Assembly: GCA_900552315.1 (NCBI GenBank)
Contig: URZM01000045.1
Span: forward strand, 1 to 14,042
DNA: 14,042 nt
Source: an uncultured Bacteroidales bacterium
GTDB lineage: Bacteria > Bacteroidota > Bacteroidia > Bacteroidales > Muribaculaceae
Reading direction: 5' to 3'
The notes below the pieces were generated by a model, which saw only the letters and a program-made list of their open reading frames with translations, made no database searches and was not told the DNA's origin. Positions 1-7,173 of the stretch are shown piece after piece; the stretch's first letter is position 1, and each line of letters begins with the position of its first letter. A program made the translations under genes and the position numbers.

Positions 1-444
1 GGCTTCTACACTGAGAGCCAGGGTCCTGCCTCCTTGTTGCTCCACGGCGGCTTGAGTGGCCTTTACCGGCTCCACAGCCTCGTTCCCATCCCTTACGCTC
101 ACCACTGCAAGCAGCACGGCGGCAACGGCGGAAAAGGCGCTCACAGCTCCCCACAGGCGTATGCGTCTGCGGCGTGCCGGGCCGGGCGAGCGGGCCACGG
201 TCTTGTCCACAAAGGCCGCGAACCCATCAGGGTCGAGAGCCTCAAGGGGCTCGTCAGTCTTGCCGAGGATGTCCAAGGATGCCGCCAGCAACACGTCGGC
301 GCGCAGCTGCCCGTCAAGCTCCTCTCCCCGCAGGCTCAGGGCCAGCTCCCCGAGCCGCCTCTCCTGCTCCCTGTCTGTCTCGGCCTCAAGCCATAGGTCG
401 AACAGCTCTCTGAACTCCTGTATGTCGGTTGCCTTATCGTTCAT
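1..444 (-). CDS. Single-pass membrane protein, probable anti-sigma factor (partial, C-terminus outside window)
   Basis: The reading frame is open from the ATG at 444-442 to the window edge (148 codons). Seen: an acidic cytoplasmic-type N-terminus (MNDKATDIQEFRELFDLWLE), a basic patch (RRRRIRLW, about residues 91-98), then one hydrophobic segment (about residues 99-115), with the rest presumably periplasmic. The ATG overlaps the sigma factor stop as ATGA, a 4-base overlap that suggests translational coupling. A one-TM protein directly downstream of an ECF sigma factor is the usual place for its membrane anti-sigma factor (family knowledge). The function is inferred from topology and position. 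No zinc-binding HxxxCxxC motif is visible, so it is not a ZAS-type anti-sigma factor. It could instead be an unrelated small membrane protein. Confidence 0.7.
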   Translation of the reverse strand, partial: MNDKATDIQEFRELFDLWLEAETDREQERRLGELALSLRGEELDGQLRADVLLAASLDILGKTDEPLEALDPDGFAAFVDKTVARSPGPARRRRIRLWGAVSAFSAVAAVLLAVVSVRDGNEAVEPVKATQAAVEQQGGRTLALSVEA

Positions 445-914
445 ATAGTCTGTGAATATAGGGTTCTCAATGTCTTGCGTGCCCGGCTAAGAAGCTGGCG
501 CACGTTTGCAGGGCTTGTGTCCAGCACCTCGGCTATCTCGTCGTACTCCATGTCGCGCAACTGGCGCATCACGAACACACGCCGCTGCATCTCAGAGAGC
601 CGTGCCAAAAGCGCCCGCAGGTAATCCTGCTCGTCCCCCCCTTCCGGGAGGCTTTCCACCTCTCGTGCCTCGTCGAGCGGGCTTAGGGAAGCCGTGGCCC
701 TCAGAGCCGAGACGGCGGCGTTGTGCACGCACCGCACGCAGTAGGCTTCAGGATTGCGTGAGGCCTCGAGTCCCTGCGGGCTTTGCCACAGCCGCACCGT
801 CACCTCCTGCACCACGTCCTTGGCCCTGTCCGGGTCCCGCAGCAGGGACATAGCCTGCCGCATCATAGGTCCGTAAGCCCCGGTGACAAGTATTTTGAAC
901 CTTTCAGCTTCCAA
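441..914 (-). CDS. ECF-type RNA polymerase sigma factor
   Basis: A 157-residue protein with the two-domain ECF layout. Region 2 lies at about residues 10-75, including RAKDVVQEVTVRLWQ at 30-44 (core-polymerase binding and -10 recognition). Region 4 lies at about 100-152, with a helix-turn-helix around MEYDEIAEVLDTSPANVRQ and the closing LLSRARKTLRTL. There is no region 1 or 3, and the length is typical. It would direct RNA polymerase to a small regulon when released by its anti-sigma factor. The gene lies 18 bases after the DUF4252-like gene and overlaps the membrane protein gene by ATGA, so all three are probably one operon. No Bacteroidales consensus promoter is visible directly in front. 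The trigger and regulon cannot be told from sequence. Confidence 0.93.
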   Translation of the reverse strand: MEAERFKILVTGAYGPMMRQAMSLLRDPDRAKDVVQEVTVRLWQSPQGLEASRNPEAYCVRCVHNAAVSALRATASLSPLDEAREVESLPEGGDEQDYLRALLARLSEMQRRVFVMRQLRDMEYDEIAEVLDTSPANVRQLLSRARKTLRTLYSQTI

Positions 915-932
915 GCCCTCAGCTCTCTGCGT

Positions 933-1337
933 TCAATCTATCTCGATATGCTTGGCCAGCTCCCGGTCGCCGCGCATGTAGATCATCATCCCCTCGCCGT
1001 TGGCGCCGAGCAGCAGCATGAGCGCTATCTTGTCCCCTTCCAGCTCCTCGCCGTACATCGTGAGGTCCGTTCCCGACTCCGACACTGTCATCCACAGGTT
1101 CTCCTCGGGTATTGTCCGCGCCGAGGCCACGGCCTTGCTCACCGTCTCCTCCGGCACCTCCGCCACCACAAAGGTCTCCACCTCACCGGCGGGAATGCCT
1201 GTCATCTCCGAGGGCATCTCCTGCGCCTGCGCCCCGTTCTCGGCGCACAGGCGCTTGAACTCCGCCTCCAGGCTCCCGGCCCGCGCGCTCAGCGCGCCCA
1301 AGGCCGAGAGGACGATAATCATCATTCGCTTCAACAT
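933..1337 (-). CDS. Small exported DUF4252-like protein
   Basis: A 134-residue protein. The N-terminus (MLKRMMIIVLSALGALSARA) is a clear Sec signal peptide with probable cleavage after ARA, so the mature protein is about 114 residues and periplasmic. The mature part is acidic and ends in a predicted beta-rich segment (ALMLLLGANGEGMMIYMRGD). Small DUF4252 proteins with a signal peptide commonly sit next to ECF sigma factor genes in Bacteroidales (recalled). Size, position and the C-terminal pattern agree, but the family call was not tested by a profile search. As first gene of the operon it may sense or modulate an envelope signal passed to the sigma/anti-sigma pair (inference). Confidence 0.62.
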   Translation of the reverse strand: MLKRMMIIVLSALGALSARAGSLEAEFKRLCAENGAQAQEMPSEMTGIPAGEVETFVVAEVPEETVSKAVASARTIPEENLWMTVSESGTDLTMYGEELEGDKIALMLLLGANGEGMMIYMRGDRELAKHIEID

Positions 1338-1368
1338 ATCACTAATTGTTCCTTGTATTCATAATGAA

Positions 1369-1404
1369 GACGCGCCGTGTCCCCGTTTTGTGACACGGCG
1401 CGTC
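1369..1404. terminator. Strong 13-bp hairpin between the M3 peptidase gene and the sigma operon
   Basis: Arms GACGCGCCGTGTC (1369-1381) and GACACGGCGCGTC (1392-1404) pair perfectly around a 10-base loop. On the plus strand it is followed by GAATATTTTT, a terminator-like T-run. On the minus strand, where the flanking genes are transcribed, it is followed by TTCATTATG with no U-tract. It may still terminate the upstream peptidase operon or act as an RNA-stabilising or leader structure. Its far end is 31 bases from the DUF4252-like start codon. Direction is uncertain. Confidence 0.5.
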
Positions 1405-1471
1405 GAATATTTTTCAGCATCCAAGCGTCCCGTTCCTTTCATAGGACAACAGGACACTGATTCTCAGGCCA

Positions 1472-3583
1472 TTACTTGTCGAGGCCACGCAGACGCAGCA
1501 AAGCCTCCGGGCTGGGCTTGTGGCCACGGAACTTCACGAACAGGGTCATGGCGTCGTCCGTGTCGCCGCTCTCCAGGATGTTCTTCTTGAACGAGGCGGC
1601 CGTCTTGGGGTCGAAGATACCTTTCTGCTCGAAAAGCTCCCAGGCGTCGGCCTCCAGCACCTGGCTCCACAGGTAGGTGTAATAGCCTGCCGCATAGCCC
1701 TCGTCGCCGAATATGTGCTTGAAATAGGTAGGCCGGTAGCGGAACGTAAGCTCGGCGGGCAAGCCAATCTGGTCGGCGTATGCCTTCTCGAACTCGGCCA
1801 CGTTGAAATTCTCGCCGTCACAGTGGGCGATGGCCATGTCGAGCAGCGCGGCTGCCGAAAGCTCGGCGGCGGTGAAGCCCTGGCCGAAACGGCCTGCCTC
1901 CTTCATCTTGGCTATCAGCTCGTCCGGCATCGCCTCCCCGGTCTTGTAGTGCTTGGCATACACCTTCAGCACCTCGGGTGCGGTGGCCCAATGCTCATTG
2001 ATCTGGGAGCACAGCTCCACATAGTCGCGGTCCACATTGGTGCCTGCAAGGCTCTTGTAAGGCGCGCGGGTAAGCATGCCCTGAAGCGCGTGCCCGAACT
2101 CGTGGAAGGTGGTCTCCACCTCGTCCAGGGTCAGCAGCGAAGGGTTGTCGGCGGTCGGAGGCGTGAAATTGCCCACATTGTAGACTATAGGACGCTTCTG
2201 CACGCCGTTCTCATACTCCCCGGCACTCTGCATCTGCTCCATCCAGGCGCCCTGCACCTTGGTGGGACGCGGGAAGAAATCGGTCATGAACACGGACACA
2301 TGCTCCCCGTTCTTGTCCTGTATGTCATAGACGGTGACCTCGTCCATATACTTGGGAGCGTCCGGCATCTCCACGAACTTGATGCCGTAGAGCTTCTCGG
2401 CGCAGTAACGCAGACCGTCGAGCACATGGTTCACCTCGAAATAGGGCTGAAGGTCGCTCTCCGAGAGGTTGAACTTGTCCTGCTTGACCTTTCCAGTGTA
2501 GTAATAGTAGTCCCACGGCTGGATCTTGAAGTCCCCGCCGTTCTTGTCCACGTAAGCCTGCATCTCCGCCACCTCTTCCTTGACGCGGTTCTTGGCTGGC
2601 TCGTACACCTTCATCAGCAGCTCTTCGGCAGCCTCGGGGGTTCCGGCCATCACCCTGCTCGTCATCAGCGAGGCATAGTCCTTGAAGCCCATGATCTTGG
2701 CCTTCTCGGCACGCAGCTTCACTATCTTCTCTATCACGGGCACGTTGGAATTGTCTCCCTTGGAGGCAAGGGAGGTATAGCCTTTCCACATTGCCTCGCG
2801 CAAGCCTCGGTTGTCGGCATACTGGAGCACCGGCAGACGGCTGGGGGCATGCAGCGTGAACACATACAGGCCGTCCAGACCGCGGGCGGCGGCTGTCTCG
2901 GCTGCGGTGGCCACGGCGCTCTGCGGCAGACCGGCCAGGTCTGCCTTGTCATAAACCACTATCGAGAAATCGTTGGTGGCCTTCAGCAGGTTCTTGTTGA
3001 ACTGCATGTACTGCTTCGTAAGCTCAGAGTTGACACGCACAAGCTCCTTCTTCTGCTCGGGACTCAGGGCCGCTCCCTGCTCGGCGAACTGACGGTAGTA
3101 TTTCTCCACCAGACGCTTCTGCACCTTGTTGAGCTTGCTCTTCTTCAATCCTTCCTTCAGGGTCTTTATGCGCGCGAACAGTGGTTCGGAAAGCGAAACC
3201 TCGTTCCCGGCCTCCTCAAGCAAGGGCATGATGGTCTCTGCCGCCTCCGAAAGCTCCGGAGTCTTCATGGCAGAATCGTAATGATAGAATACGGCGCTCA
3301 CCCTCTCCAATATGGGCGAGAGGTTCTCAAGCGGCATGATCGTGTTCTCGAAAGTCGGAGCCTCCGGATTGTTGACTATCTTCTCCAGATTGGCCCGCTG
3401 CTCGGCGATGCCGGCCTGCACGGCGGGCAGGAAGTCTGCGGTCTGGATTTGCTCGAAGGGAGGAATCTCATACTTGGCCGTATAAGGCTGCAGGAACGGA
3501 TTCTCCCGGGCCTGCATCTCGGCGGCCCCTCCGCATGCCACGGTCAGGGCCACGGCTGCTGCTGTCAGAAATCTGTGTTTCAT
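1472..3583 (-). CDS. dcp: M3-family peptidyl-dipeptidase (Dcp-like), exported
   Basis: A zinc oligopeptidase that removes C-terminal dipeptides from short peptides. Seen: the zinc motif HEFGH at about residues 494-498 (bases 2090-2104) and, downstream, VELCSQINEHW, whose first Glu is the expected third zinc ligand (many Dcp proteins have FPSQ here). The rest reads as a full-length M3 protein (703 residues, normal for Dcp). I chose the ATG at 3583, which opens directly on a signal peptide (MKHRFLTAAAVALTVACGG). In-frame ATGs at 3619 and 3610 would put a polar tail before it. A Cys follows the hydrophobic core (TVAC), but the lipobox is imperfect, so lipoprotein or soluble periplasmic are both possible. 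It is the last gene of the rhomboid operon, 37 bases after the EEP stop with this start. M3A oligopeptidase A is the alternative. Confidence 0.93.
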   Translation of the reverse strand: MKHRFLTAAAVALTVACGGAAEMQARENPFLQPYTAKYEIPPFEQIQTADFLPAVQAGIAEQRANLEKIVNNPEAPTFENTIMPLENLSPILERVSAVFYHYDSAMKTPELSEAAETIMPLLEEAGNEVSLSEPLFARIKTLKEGLKKSKLNKVQKRLVEKYYRQFAEQGAALSPEQKKELVRVNSELTKQYMQFNKNLLKATNDFSIVVYDKADLAGLPQSAVATAAETAAARGLDGLYVFTLHAPSRLPVLQYADNRGLREAMWKGYTSLASKGDNSNVPVIEKIVKLRAEKAKIMGFKDYASLMTSRVMAGTPEAAEELLMKVYEPAKNRVKEEVAEMQAYVDKNGGDFKIQPWDYYYYTGKVKQDKFNLSESDLQPYFEVNHVLDGLRYCAEKLYGIKFVEMPDAPKYMDEVTVYDIQDKNGEHVSVFMTDFFPRPTKVQGAWMEQMQSAGEYENGVQKRPIVYNVGNFTPPTADNPSLLTLDEVETTFHEFGHALQGMLTRAPYKSLAGTNVDRDYVELCSQINEHWATAPEVLKVYAKHYKTGEAMPDELIAKMKEAGRFGQGFTAAELSAAALLDMAIAHCDGENFNVAEFEKAYADQIGLPAELTFRYRPTYFKHIFGDEGYAAGYYTYLWSQVLEADAWELFEQKGIFDPKTAASFKKNILESGDTDDAMTLFVKFRGHKPSPEALLRLRGLDK

Positions 3584-3620
3584 GGGACAAATGTTATTAT
3601 TAGGATTCATTACTTTCATC

Positions 3621-4751
3621 TTATTTCATCTCGTCTGGGTCCAGGGCGAACCGGGCCATGACCGGGTAATGGTCTGAACTCTTGAGGCTGCCTCGGCTCA
3701 CTCCCAGGGGGCGTACCCCGCAGTCCGGCCGATACAGCACCTGGTCTATGTGGAAGAGCAGGTGGTTGGCGTTGAACGTGACCATTGGTCCCTTGCCCGT
3801 CTTGCAATACGCGTCCTCCAGCCCTCCGGAGAGCATGGTTCGCCACGCATACGAGCCGGGAACGTCGTTGAAGTCTCCGCAAATTATCAGCGGGCCCTTG
3901 ACGGTGTCCGTCATGTCCCGCAGCTGCCGGGCTGCTTCAGCACGCTGCTCGAAGGCTATGCGCAGCTTGCGGTAAAGAGTGGCGTTTTCCTCACGGTCCA
4001 GCACGCCGCCCGGGTTATGCTTCAGGTGCGATGCTATGGCACGCTGGTCCTTGGTCAGCCTGTACGAGGGCATATGCACGTTGACCAGAGTGAGCTGTCT
4101 GCCACACACCTCCAGGCGGTACACCTGATAGTTGAAATAGCTCCGCGCGTCCTCCTTGTAGCCGTACACATACACCGCCGGGTATTTCGAGAGGAGCACC
4201 TCCTCCTCAAGCCCTGTCATGATGCGGTAGGGATACAGCTCCTGCACGCTGTCTATCTGGGCCTGCGTGGCCACACCCCGTTTCTTGCCCTGCTCCAGCG
4301 AGTACAGCTCCTGCATGCACACCACGTCCGCTCCGCTGTGCATTACATAGGAGAGGGTGCGCGAGCTTTGGGCCTTGCCCAGCTCCAGGTCTTTGAAATG
4401 CGCCACGTTGTAGGTCAGCAGCTTAAGCTCTGTCTCACCCGCACGCAGTCCTTCAGGGAAGCGGAGCGGGCTGACGGCCAGAAGCGTCGGCAGCGAGGCC
4501 AGAAGCGCGACCCCGCAAGCCGCGGCGTATACCTTGCTGCGGCTCAGCCACAGCCACAGAGCGCCCGCCGCGAGGCTCACCAGCCACAGCACAGGGAACA
4601 CAAGGCACAACATGGCCGGAACCGCCCACACCGCCGGGTCGATATATCCGGCCCAGGCGCCCAGCAGCATGCACACCAGCAACAACGCCGTGAGCGCAAT
4701 GCCCACATACTTTGCCGCCTTACGTATGTACGTGTTCTCTGTCATACTCAT
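3621..4751 (-). CDS. Membrane-anchored endonuclease/exonuclease/phosphatase (EEP) family protein
   Basis: A 376-residue protein. Residues about 15-95 hold two to three hydrophobic segments (around 17-36, 40-68 and 75-93). The rest is a catalytic EEP domain with the family signatures: LLTYNVAHF (N115), VVCMQE (E148, metal ligand), VNVHMPS (H226), CGDFNDVPGS (D293, N295), FHIDQVLY (D336) and SSDHYPV (D360, H361). All key residues are present, so it should be an active metal-dependent phosphodiesterase. The substrate (nucleic acid, phosphoinositide-like or lipid) is unknown. With an N-terminal anchor the domain is probably held at a membrane face, but I cannot fix the side. The start ATG overlaps the rhomboid stop as ATGA. 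A second ATG at 4745 is possible. Confidence 0.9.
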   Translation of the reverse strand: MSMTENTYIRKAAKYVGIALTALLLVCMLLGAWAGYIDPAVWAVPAMLCLVFPVLWLVSLAAGALWLWLSRSKVYAAACGVALLASLPTLLAVSPLRFPEGLRAGETELKLLTYNVAHFKDLELGKAQSSRTLSYVMHSGADVVCMQELYSLEQGKKRGVATQAQIDSVQELYPYRIMTGLEEEVLLSKYPAVYVYGYKEDARSYFNYQVYRLEVCGRQLTLVNVHMPSYRLTKDQRAIASHLKHNPGGVLDREENATLYRKLRIAFEQRAEAARQLRDMTDTVKGPLIICGDFNDVPGSYAWRTMLSGGLEDAYCKTGKGPMVTFNANHLLFHIDQVLYRPDCGVRPLGVSRGSLKSSDHYPVMARFALDPDEMK

Positions 4752-5593
4752 TTCGTCACCTTGCGGCTCAGTTCCTCCAGCTCCGCGCGCTCGCGCCGGG
4801 TCAGGGAGTTGAACCCGGAGGTGTGTATCTTGTCCAGCAGCTCGTCCAGGCGGCGGCTCTCCATCTTCTCCCGCTCCTCGGCATTGTGGGCCGGGAAGCG
4901 CCGCATATCCTGTTCCATTCCCTTGAACGGGTTCCTGCGCTTAGGCTCCCGGGCCTTGACCCTGTGGGGTTGGCGCATGAGCCGTGCCGCCGCAAGTCCG
5001 TAAGCCACGCCGCCTATATGGGCTATCTCTCCGGCTGCGTTGCCCCCTCCCAGGCCGAGGAAAGCCAAGGCTATCATGGCCACGGCTATCCATTTGAGCT
5101 TCACGTCTCCCAAGAAGAACAGGTGCAGCGTATATCCGGGCATCAGCACCGCTGCGGCCGTCATGATGGCCAGCACAGAGGCAGAGGCTCCAAGCAGGAG
5201 CGCCCCCCCTGAGTAGAAACCGGGGAAAAGACGGTAGCACAACATATACAGGACACCCCCGGCCAGTCCGCCCCCTATGTAGAGCCACACGAGCCGACGG
5301 TTGTCGATTCTGCGGGTTAAAATATCGCCGAACCACAGAAGCCACAGCATATTGAACAGCAGGTGCAGGAAATTCTCATGAACGAACATATATGTGAGCA
5401 ACGTCCAGGGGCGGCGGATCCACACCTCCACCGGGGCGGGAAGCTCCACTGCCAGAGCGGCGTGCAGGTACGACGGCCCTCCAGCCTTGTGTATGACCGC
5501 AAGCACGGCCATAACCATGAAGACCAGGGTGTTCACACCCACCAGCCACGCCAGCGGGCCACGCCGCCTGAGTATGTCACCTATACCCGCCAT
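4748..5593 (-). CDS. Rhomboid-family intramembrane serine protease with DUF6576-like C-terminal tail
   Basis: A 281-residue polytopic membrane protein. Rhomboid hallmarks: VHENFLHLLFNM (about 71-82, L1/TM2 region), LLLGASASV with catalytic Ser137, and EIAHIGGVAYG with catalytic His192 in the expected small-residue helix. It cleaves membrane proteins within or next to the bilayer; the substrate is unknown. After about residue 205 a charged soluble tail of some 75 residues ends in LDELLDKIHTSGFNSLTRRE. Short tails of this type (DUF6576) follow rhomboid domains in Bacteroidetes (recalled). The gene overlaps the upstream rhomboid by 17 bases and the EEP gene by 4, so it is surely cotranscribed with both. 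No residue that would mark it as an inactive pseudoprotease is missing. Confidence 0.93.
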   Translation of the reverse strand: MAGIGDILRRRGPLAWLVGVNTLVFMVMAVLAVIHKAGGPSYLHAALAVELPAPVEVWIRRPWTLLTYMFVHENFLHLLFNMLWLLWFGDILTRRIDNRRLVWLYIGGGLAGGVLYMLCYRLFPGFYSGGALLLGASASVLAIMTAAAVLMPGYTLHLFFLGDVKLKWIAVAMIALAFLGLGGGNAAGEIAHIGGVAYGLAAARLMRQPHRVKAREPKRRNPFKGMEQDMRRFPAHNAEEREKMESRRLDELLDKIHTSGFNSLTRRERAELEELSRKVTK

Positions 5594-6344
5594 GCAACGT
5601 GCCGTTTTTATGCCAATACAATATCAGGGGCAGGGCAAACAACATGCCGCCCAAGTGGGCGAAATGCGCCACGGTGCCGAGCGTGCCCGTCATGCCGAAG
5701 AAGAACTCAAGCACGGCATACCCCGCCACCAGGTACTTGGCCTTGATGGGCACCGGGATGAAGAACAGGTACATGGGCACATTCGGATACACGCACCCGA
5801 AGCCCAGCAGAAGCCCGAACACAGCCCCGGACGCCCCTATTGTCAGATACGAATTGGTGAACGAGGCCATCCCTGCTGCCGCCTCCGCCGGATTGGCGGC
5901 TATCAGCGCCTTGGCTTCCCTTATTCCGATATGGTTGAGCGCGGCCACAGCATTCGCATAGTCGCCGTTCACCTCCACCATCCAGGTCAGCTCCTGGATA
6001 AGCCCGGCGCCTATGCCCGTCACGAAATAGAAAATCATGAACCGCCGCGAACCCCACGTCTGCTCCAAGATGCGCCCGAACATGTAGAGCGCGAACATAT
6101 TGAAGAATATGTGTCCCAGGCCAGCCCCAGACCCCAGCGGAGCCTGGAGGAACATGTAGGTGACAGGCTGTATCGGGTTGAAGTCTGCCGCGCTCCAGTA
6201 GTGAAGCCCGAGATGCCTGTAGATCGTGTTGCCGAAATCGGGCATGAAGCTGCACACCACCCACAGCGCCACATTTATGATAAGCAGGTTTAGCGTAACC
6301 GGCGGCAAGGATCTGAGGAAGCCGCCACGTCCGGTGTCATACAT
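5577..6344 (-). CDS. Rhomboid-family intramembrane serine protease (first of a tandem pair)
   Basis: A 255-residue polytopic membrane protein. Seen: GLGHIFFNMFALYMFG (about 75-90, the HxxxN region), TIGASGAVFG with catalytic Ser172, and VAHFAHLGGMLFA with catalytic His230. It has a longer periplasm- or cytoplasm-facing insert (about 121-165) than its neighbour and no soluble C-terminal tail, so the two are divergent paralogues rather than a recent duplication. It is the first gene of the four-gene operon, transcribed from a TAACTTTG promoter at 6403-6410, away from the HU gene. Starting at 6344 leaves a leader of about 50 bases containing a hairpin. Confidence 0.94.
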   Translation of the reverse strand: MYDTGRGGFLRSLPPVTLNLLIINVALWVVCSFMPDFGNTIYRHLGLHYWSAADFNPIQPVTYMFLQAPLGSGAGLGHIFFNMFALYMFGRILEQTWGSRRFMIFYFVTGIGAGLIQELTWMVEVNGDYANAVAALNHIGIREAKALIAANPAEAAAGMASFTNSYLTIGASGAVFGLLLGFGCVYPNVPMYLFFIPVPIKAKYLVAGYAVLEFFFGMTGTLGTVAHFAHLGGMLFALPLILYWHKNGTLHGGYR

Positions 6345-6363
6345 AACTTACATGAAATTGCAC

Positions 6364-6384
6364 GCCCCCTCGCGAACAGGGGGC
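6364..6384 (-). other. Hairpin in the 5' leader of the rhomboid operon
   Basis: Arms GCCCCCT (6364-6370) and AGGGGGC (6378-6384) pair over 7 bp, nearly all G-C, around a 7-base loop. With transcription expected near 6396 it lies in the short leader and ends 19 bases before the start codon. It could influence RNA stability or initiation. No T-run follows, so it is not an obvious attenuator. Confidence 0.45.
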
Positions 6385-6402
6385 AGTAATCCAACATGAG
6401 TG

Positions 6403-6410
6403 CAAAGTTA
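6403..6410 (-). promoter_or_regulatory. Bacteroidales -7 promoter element (TAACTTTG) of the rhomboid operon
   Basis: The minus strand reads GTAACTTTGCA, matching the TAnnTTTG -7 consensus of the Bacteroidetes primary sigma factor. Where the -33 TTTG should lie there is only a partial match (TTGC). It is 59 bases upstream of the first rhomboid start codon and points away from the hup promoter. Confidence 0.65.
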
Positions 6411-6594
6411 CAAAAAAATTCCTGACCCGCAACCACGCCTGTGACACGCAAATACACGCGGCCCGGAACGACGCTTCAGGAAACCCTTCAAATACCCGCG
6501 TCCGCGAACCCAGGCATCATGCCGGTAAACTGCAAATCCACTCGGAAAATGCTGATTTTCATGTAAAATCGCCTCCCAAAACCAGGAGCAAAAC

Positions 6595-6630
6595 TTTTTT
6601 CAGCCTTTTTTGGCATTTTTTCACGATTTT
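6595..6630. promoter_or_regulatory. Helically phased T-tracts upstream of the hup promoter
   Basis: Four T-runs at 6595-6600, 6606-6611, 6616-6621 and 6627-6630 have centres 11, 10 and 10 bases apart. Phasing at about one helical turn predicts intrinsic DNA curvature. They end 2 bases before the -33 TTTG. They may act as a curved upstream activating region or a binding site for HU itself. The rest of the 350-base gap between the rhomboid and HU genes (6411-6594) shows nothing recognisable. Confidence 0.55.
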
Positions 6631-6631
6631 A

Positions 6632-6663
6632 TTTGCGAGTCAGATTTGTTTTGATTATATTTG
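6632..6663 (+). promoter_or_regulatory. Full Bacteroidales promoter for the HU gene
   Basis: TTTG at 6632-6635 and TATATTTG at 6656-6663 are separated by 20 bases, matching the TTTG-N19-21-TAnnTTTG consensus at every fixed base. This is the best promoter in the window and fits an abundantly made protein. Transcription should begin near 6670, giving a leader of about 25 bases that is AT-rich, as usual in the phylum. Confidence 0.85.
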
Positions 6664-6694
6664 CTGCCATATTCTTTTTTCTAAAAATATAATT

Positions 6695-6958
6695 ATGAAC
6701 AGATCTGATTTAGTGAATGAAATCGCCGCAAAGGCCGGTCTCAACAAGGCCAACGCGAAGGCCGCACTCGACGCCTGTCTGGAGTCGATAGCGCAGGCTC
6801 TCGCAAACGATGACAAGGTGGCTCTGCTCGGCTTCGGCACCTTCTCCATACAGGAGAAAGAGGCCCGCGTCGGTATCAATCCACGTACAAAGGAGAAAAT
6901 CGAGATTCCGGCCCGCAAGGTCGTGAGATTCAAGCCGAGCGCCGACCTCGGCAAGTAA
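6695..6958 (+). CDS. hup: HU-family DNA-binding protein
   Basis: An 87-residue protein of normal HU length. The N-terminal helical dimer part (MNRSDLVNEIAAKAGLNKAN) is followed by VALLGFGTFSI (about 42-52) and the DNA-clasping beta arm (about 53-76) with the conserved RVGINPRTKEKIEIPA; the last part is VVRFKPSADL. The Arg-Asn-Pro tip that intercalates into DNA is present. It bends and compacts DNA as a dimer in the nucleoid. The gene is monocistronic, with its own consensus promoter and curved upstream DNA, and is divergent from the rhomboid operon. IHF-like members share the fold, but length and motifs fit HU best. Confidence 0.96.
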   Translation: MNRSDLVNEIAAKAGLNKANAKAALDACLESIAQALANDDKVALLGFGTFSIQEKEARVGINPRTKEKIEIPARKVVRFKPSADLGK

Positions 6959-6990
6959 AAAACTGTCAACTCGCCATTAGACCCAGCACG

Positions 6991-7027
6991 GAGGGTGTGT
7001 CAAAATCTCCGATTTTGGCTCACCCTC
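6991..7027. repeat. Two-part hairpin after the HU gene
   Basis: Outer arms GAGGGTG (6991-6997) and CACCCTC (7021-7027) and inner arms CAAAATC (7001-7007) and GATTTTG (7011-7017) nest around a TCC loop, separated by a symmetric 3x3 internal loop. It lies 33 bases past the HU stop but has no T-run, so it is at best an atypical terminator. GAGGGTGTGTCAAAA resembles termini I recall from some Bacteroidales insertion sequences, so it may be an element end. No transposase is present. Confidence 0.5.
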
Positions 7028-7028
7028 T

Positions 7029-7152
7029 GCGGTTTGTCAGAATGGCCGAGATGTAAGGCGCTGAGACTGAGGTTGATGAGAGTATACTAAAGTACACGAC
7101 CGAGCCCGAATGTCGAAAGCAACGCCGCAGATTGGCTATTATGACAAACCGC
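7029..7152. repeat. 124-bp element with 19-bp imperfect terminal inverted repeats
   Basis: Left arm GCGGTTTGTCAGAATGGCC (7029-7047) and the reverse complement of the right arm (7134-7152) match at 17 of 19 positions. The interior contains no credible ORF and has a smaller mirrored GTATACT/AGTACAC segment near 7082-7096. It abuts the preceding hairpin, filling the gap between the convergent HU and NimA-like genes. It looks like a non-coding dispersed repeat or miniature inverted-repeat element; copy number cannot be judged from one window. Confidence 0.6.
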
Positions 7153-7173
7153 CGATTCAACATTCCGCATCGT

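Noticed and set aside
1520..5003. Very long plus-strand open frames opposite the peptidase and EEP genes (1520-3661 and 3750-5003)
   Set aside because: Their translations are rich in His, Leu, Val and Arg without domains, as expected from the antisense of GC-rich coding DNA. The minus-strand frames carry complete catalytic motifs.
6545..6560. Short hairpin GAAAAT/ATTTTC in the rhomboid-HU gap
   Set aside because: Six weak A-T-rich pairs, no T-run, and between divergent promoters where a terminator is not expected.
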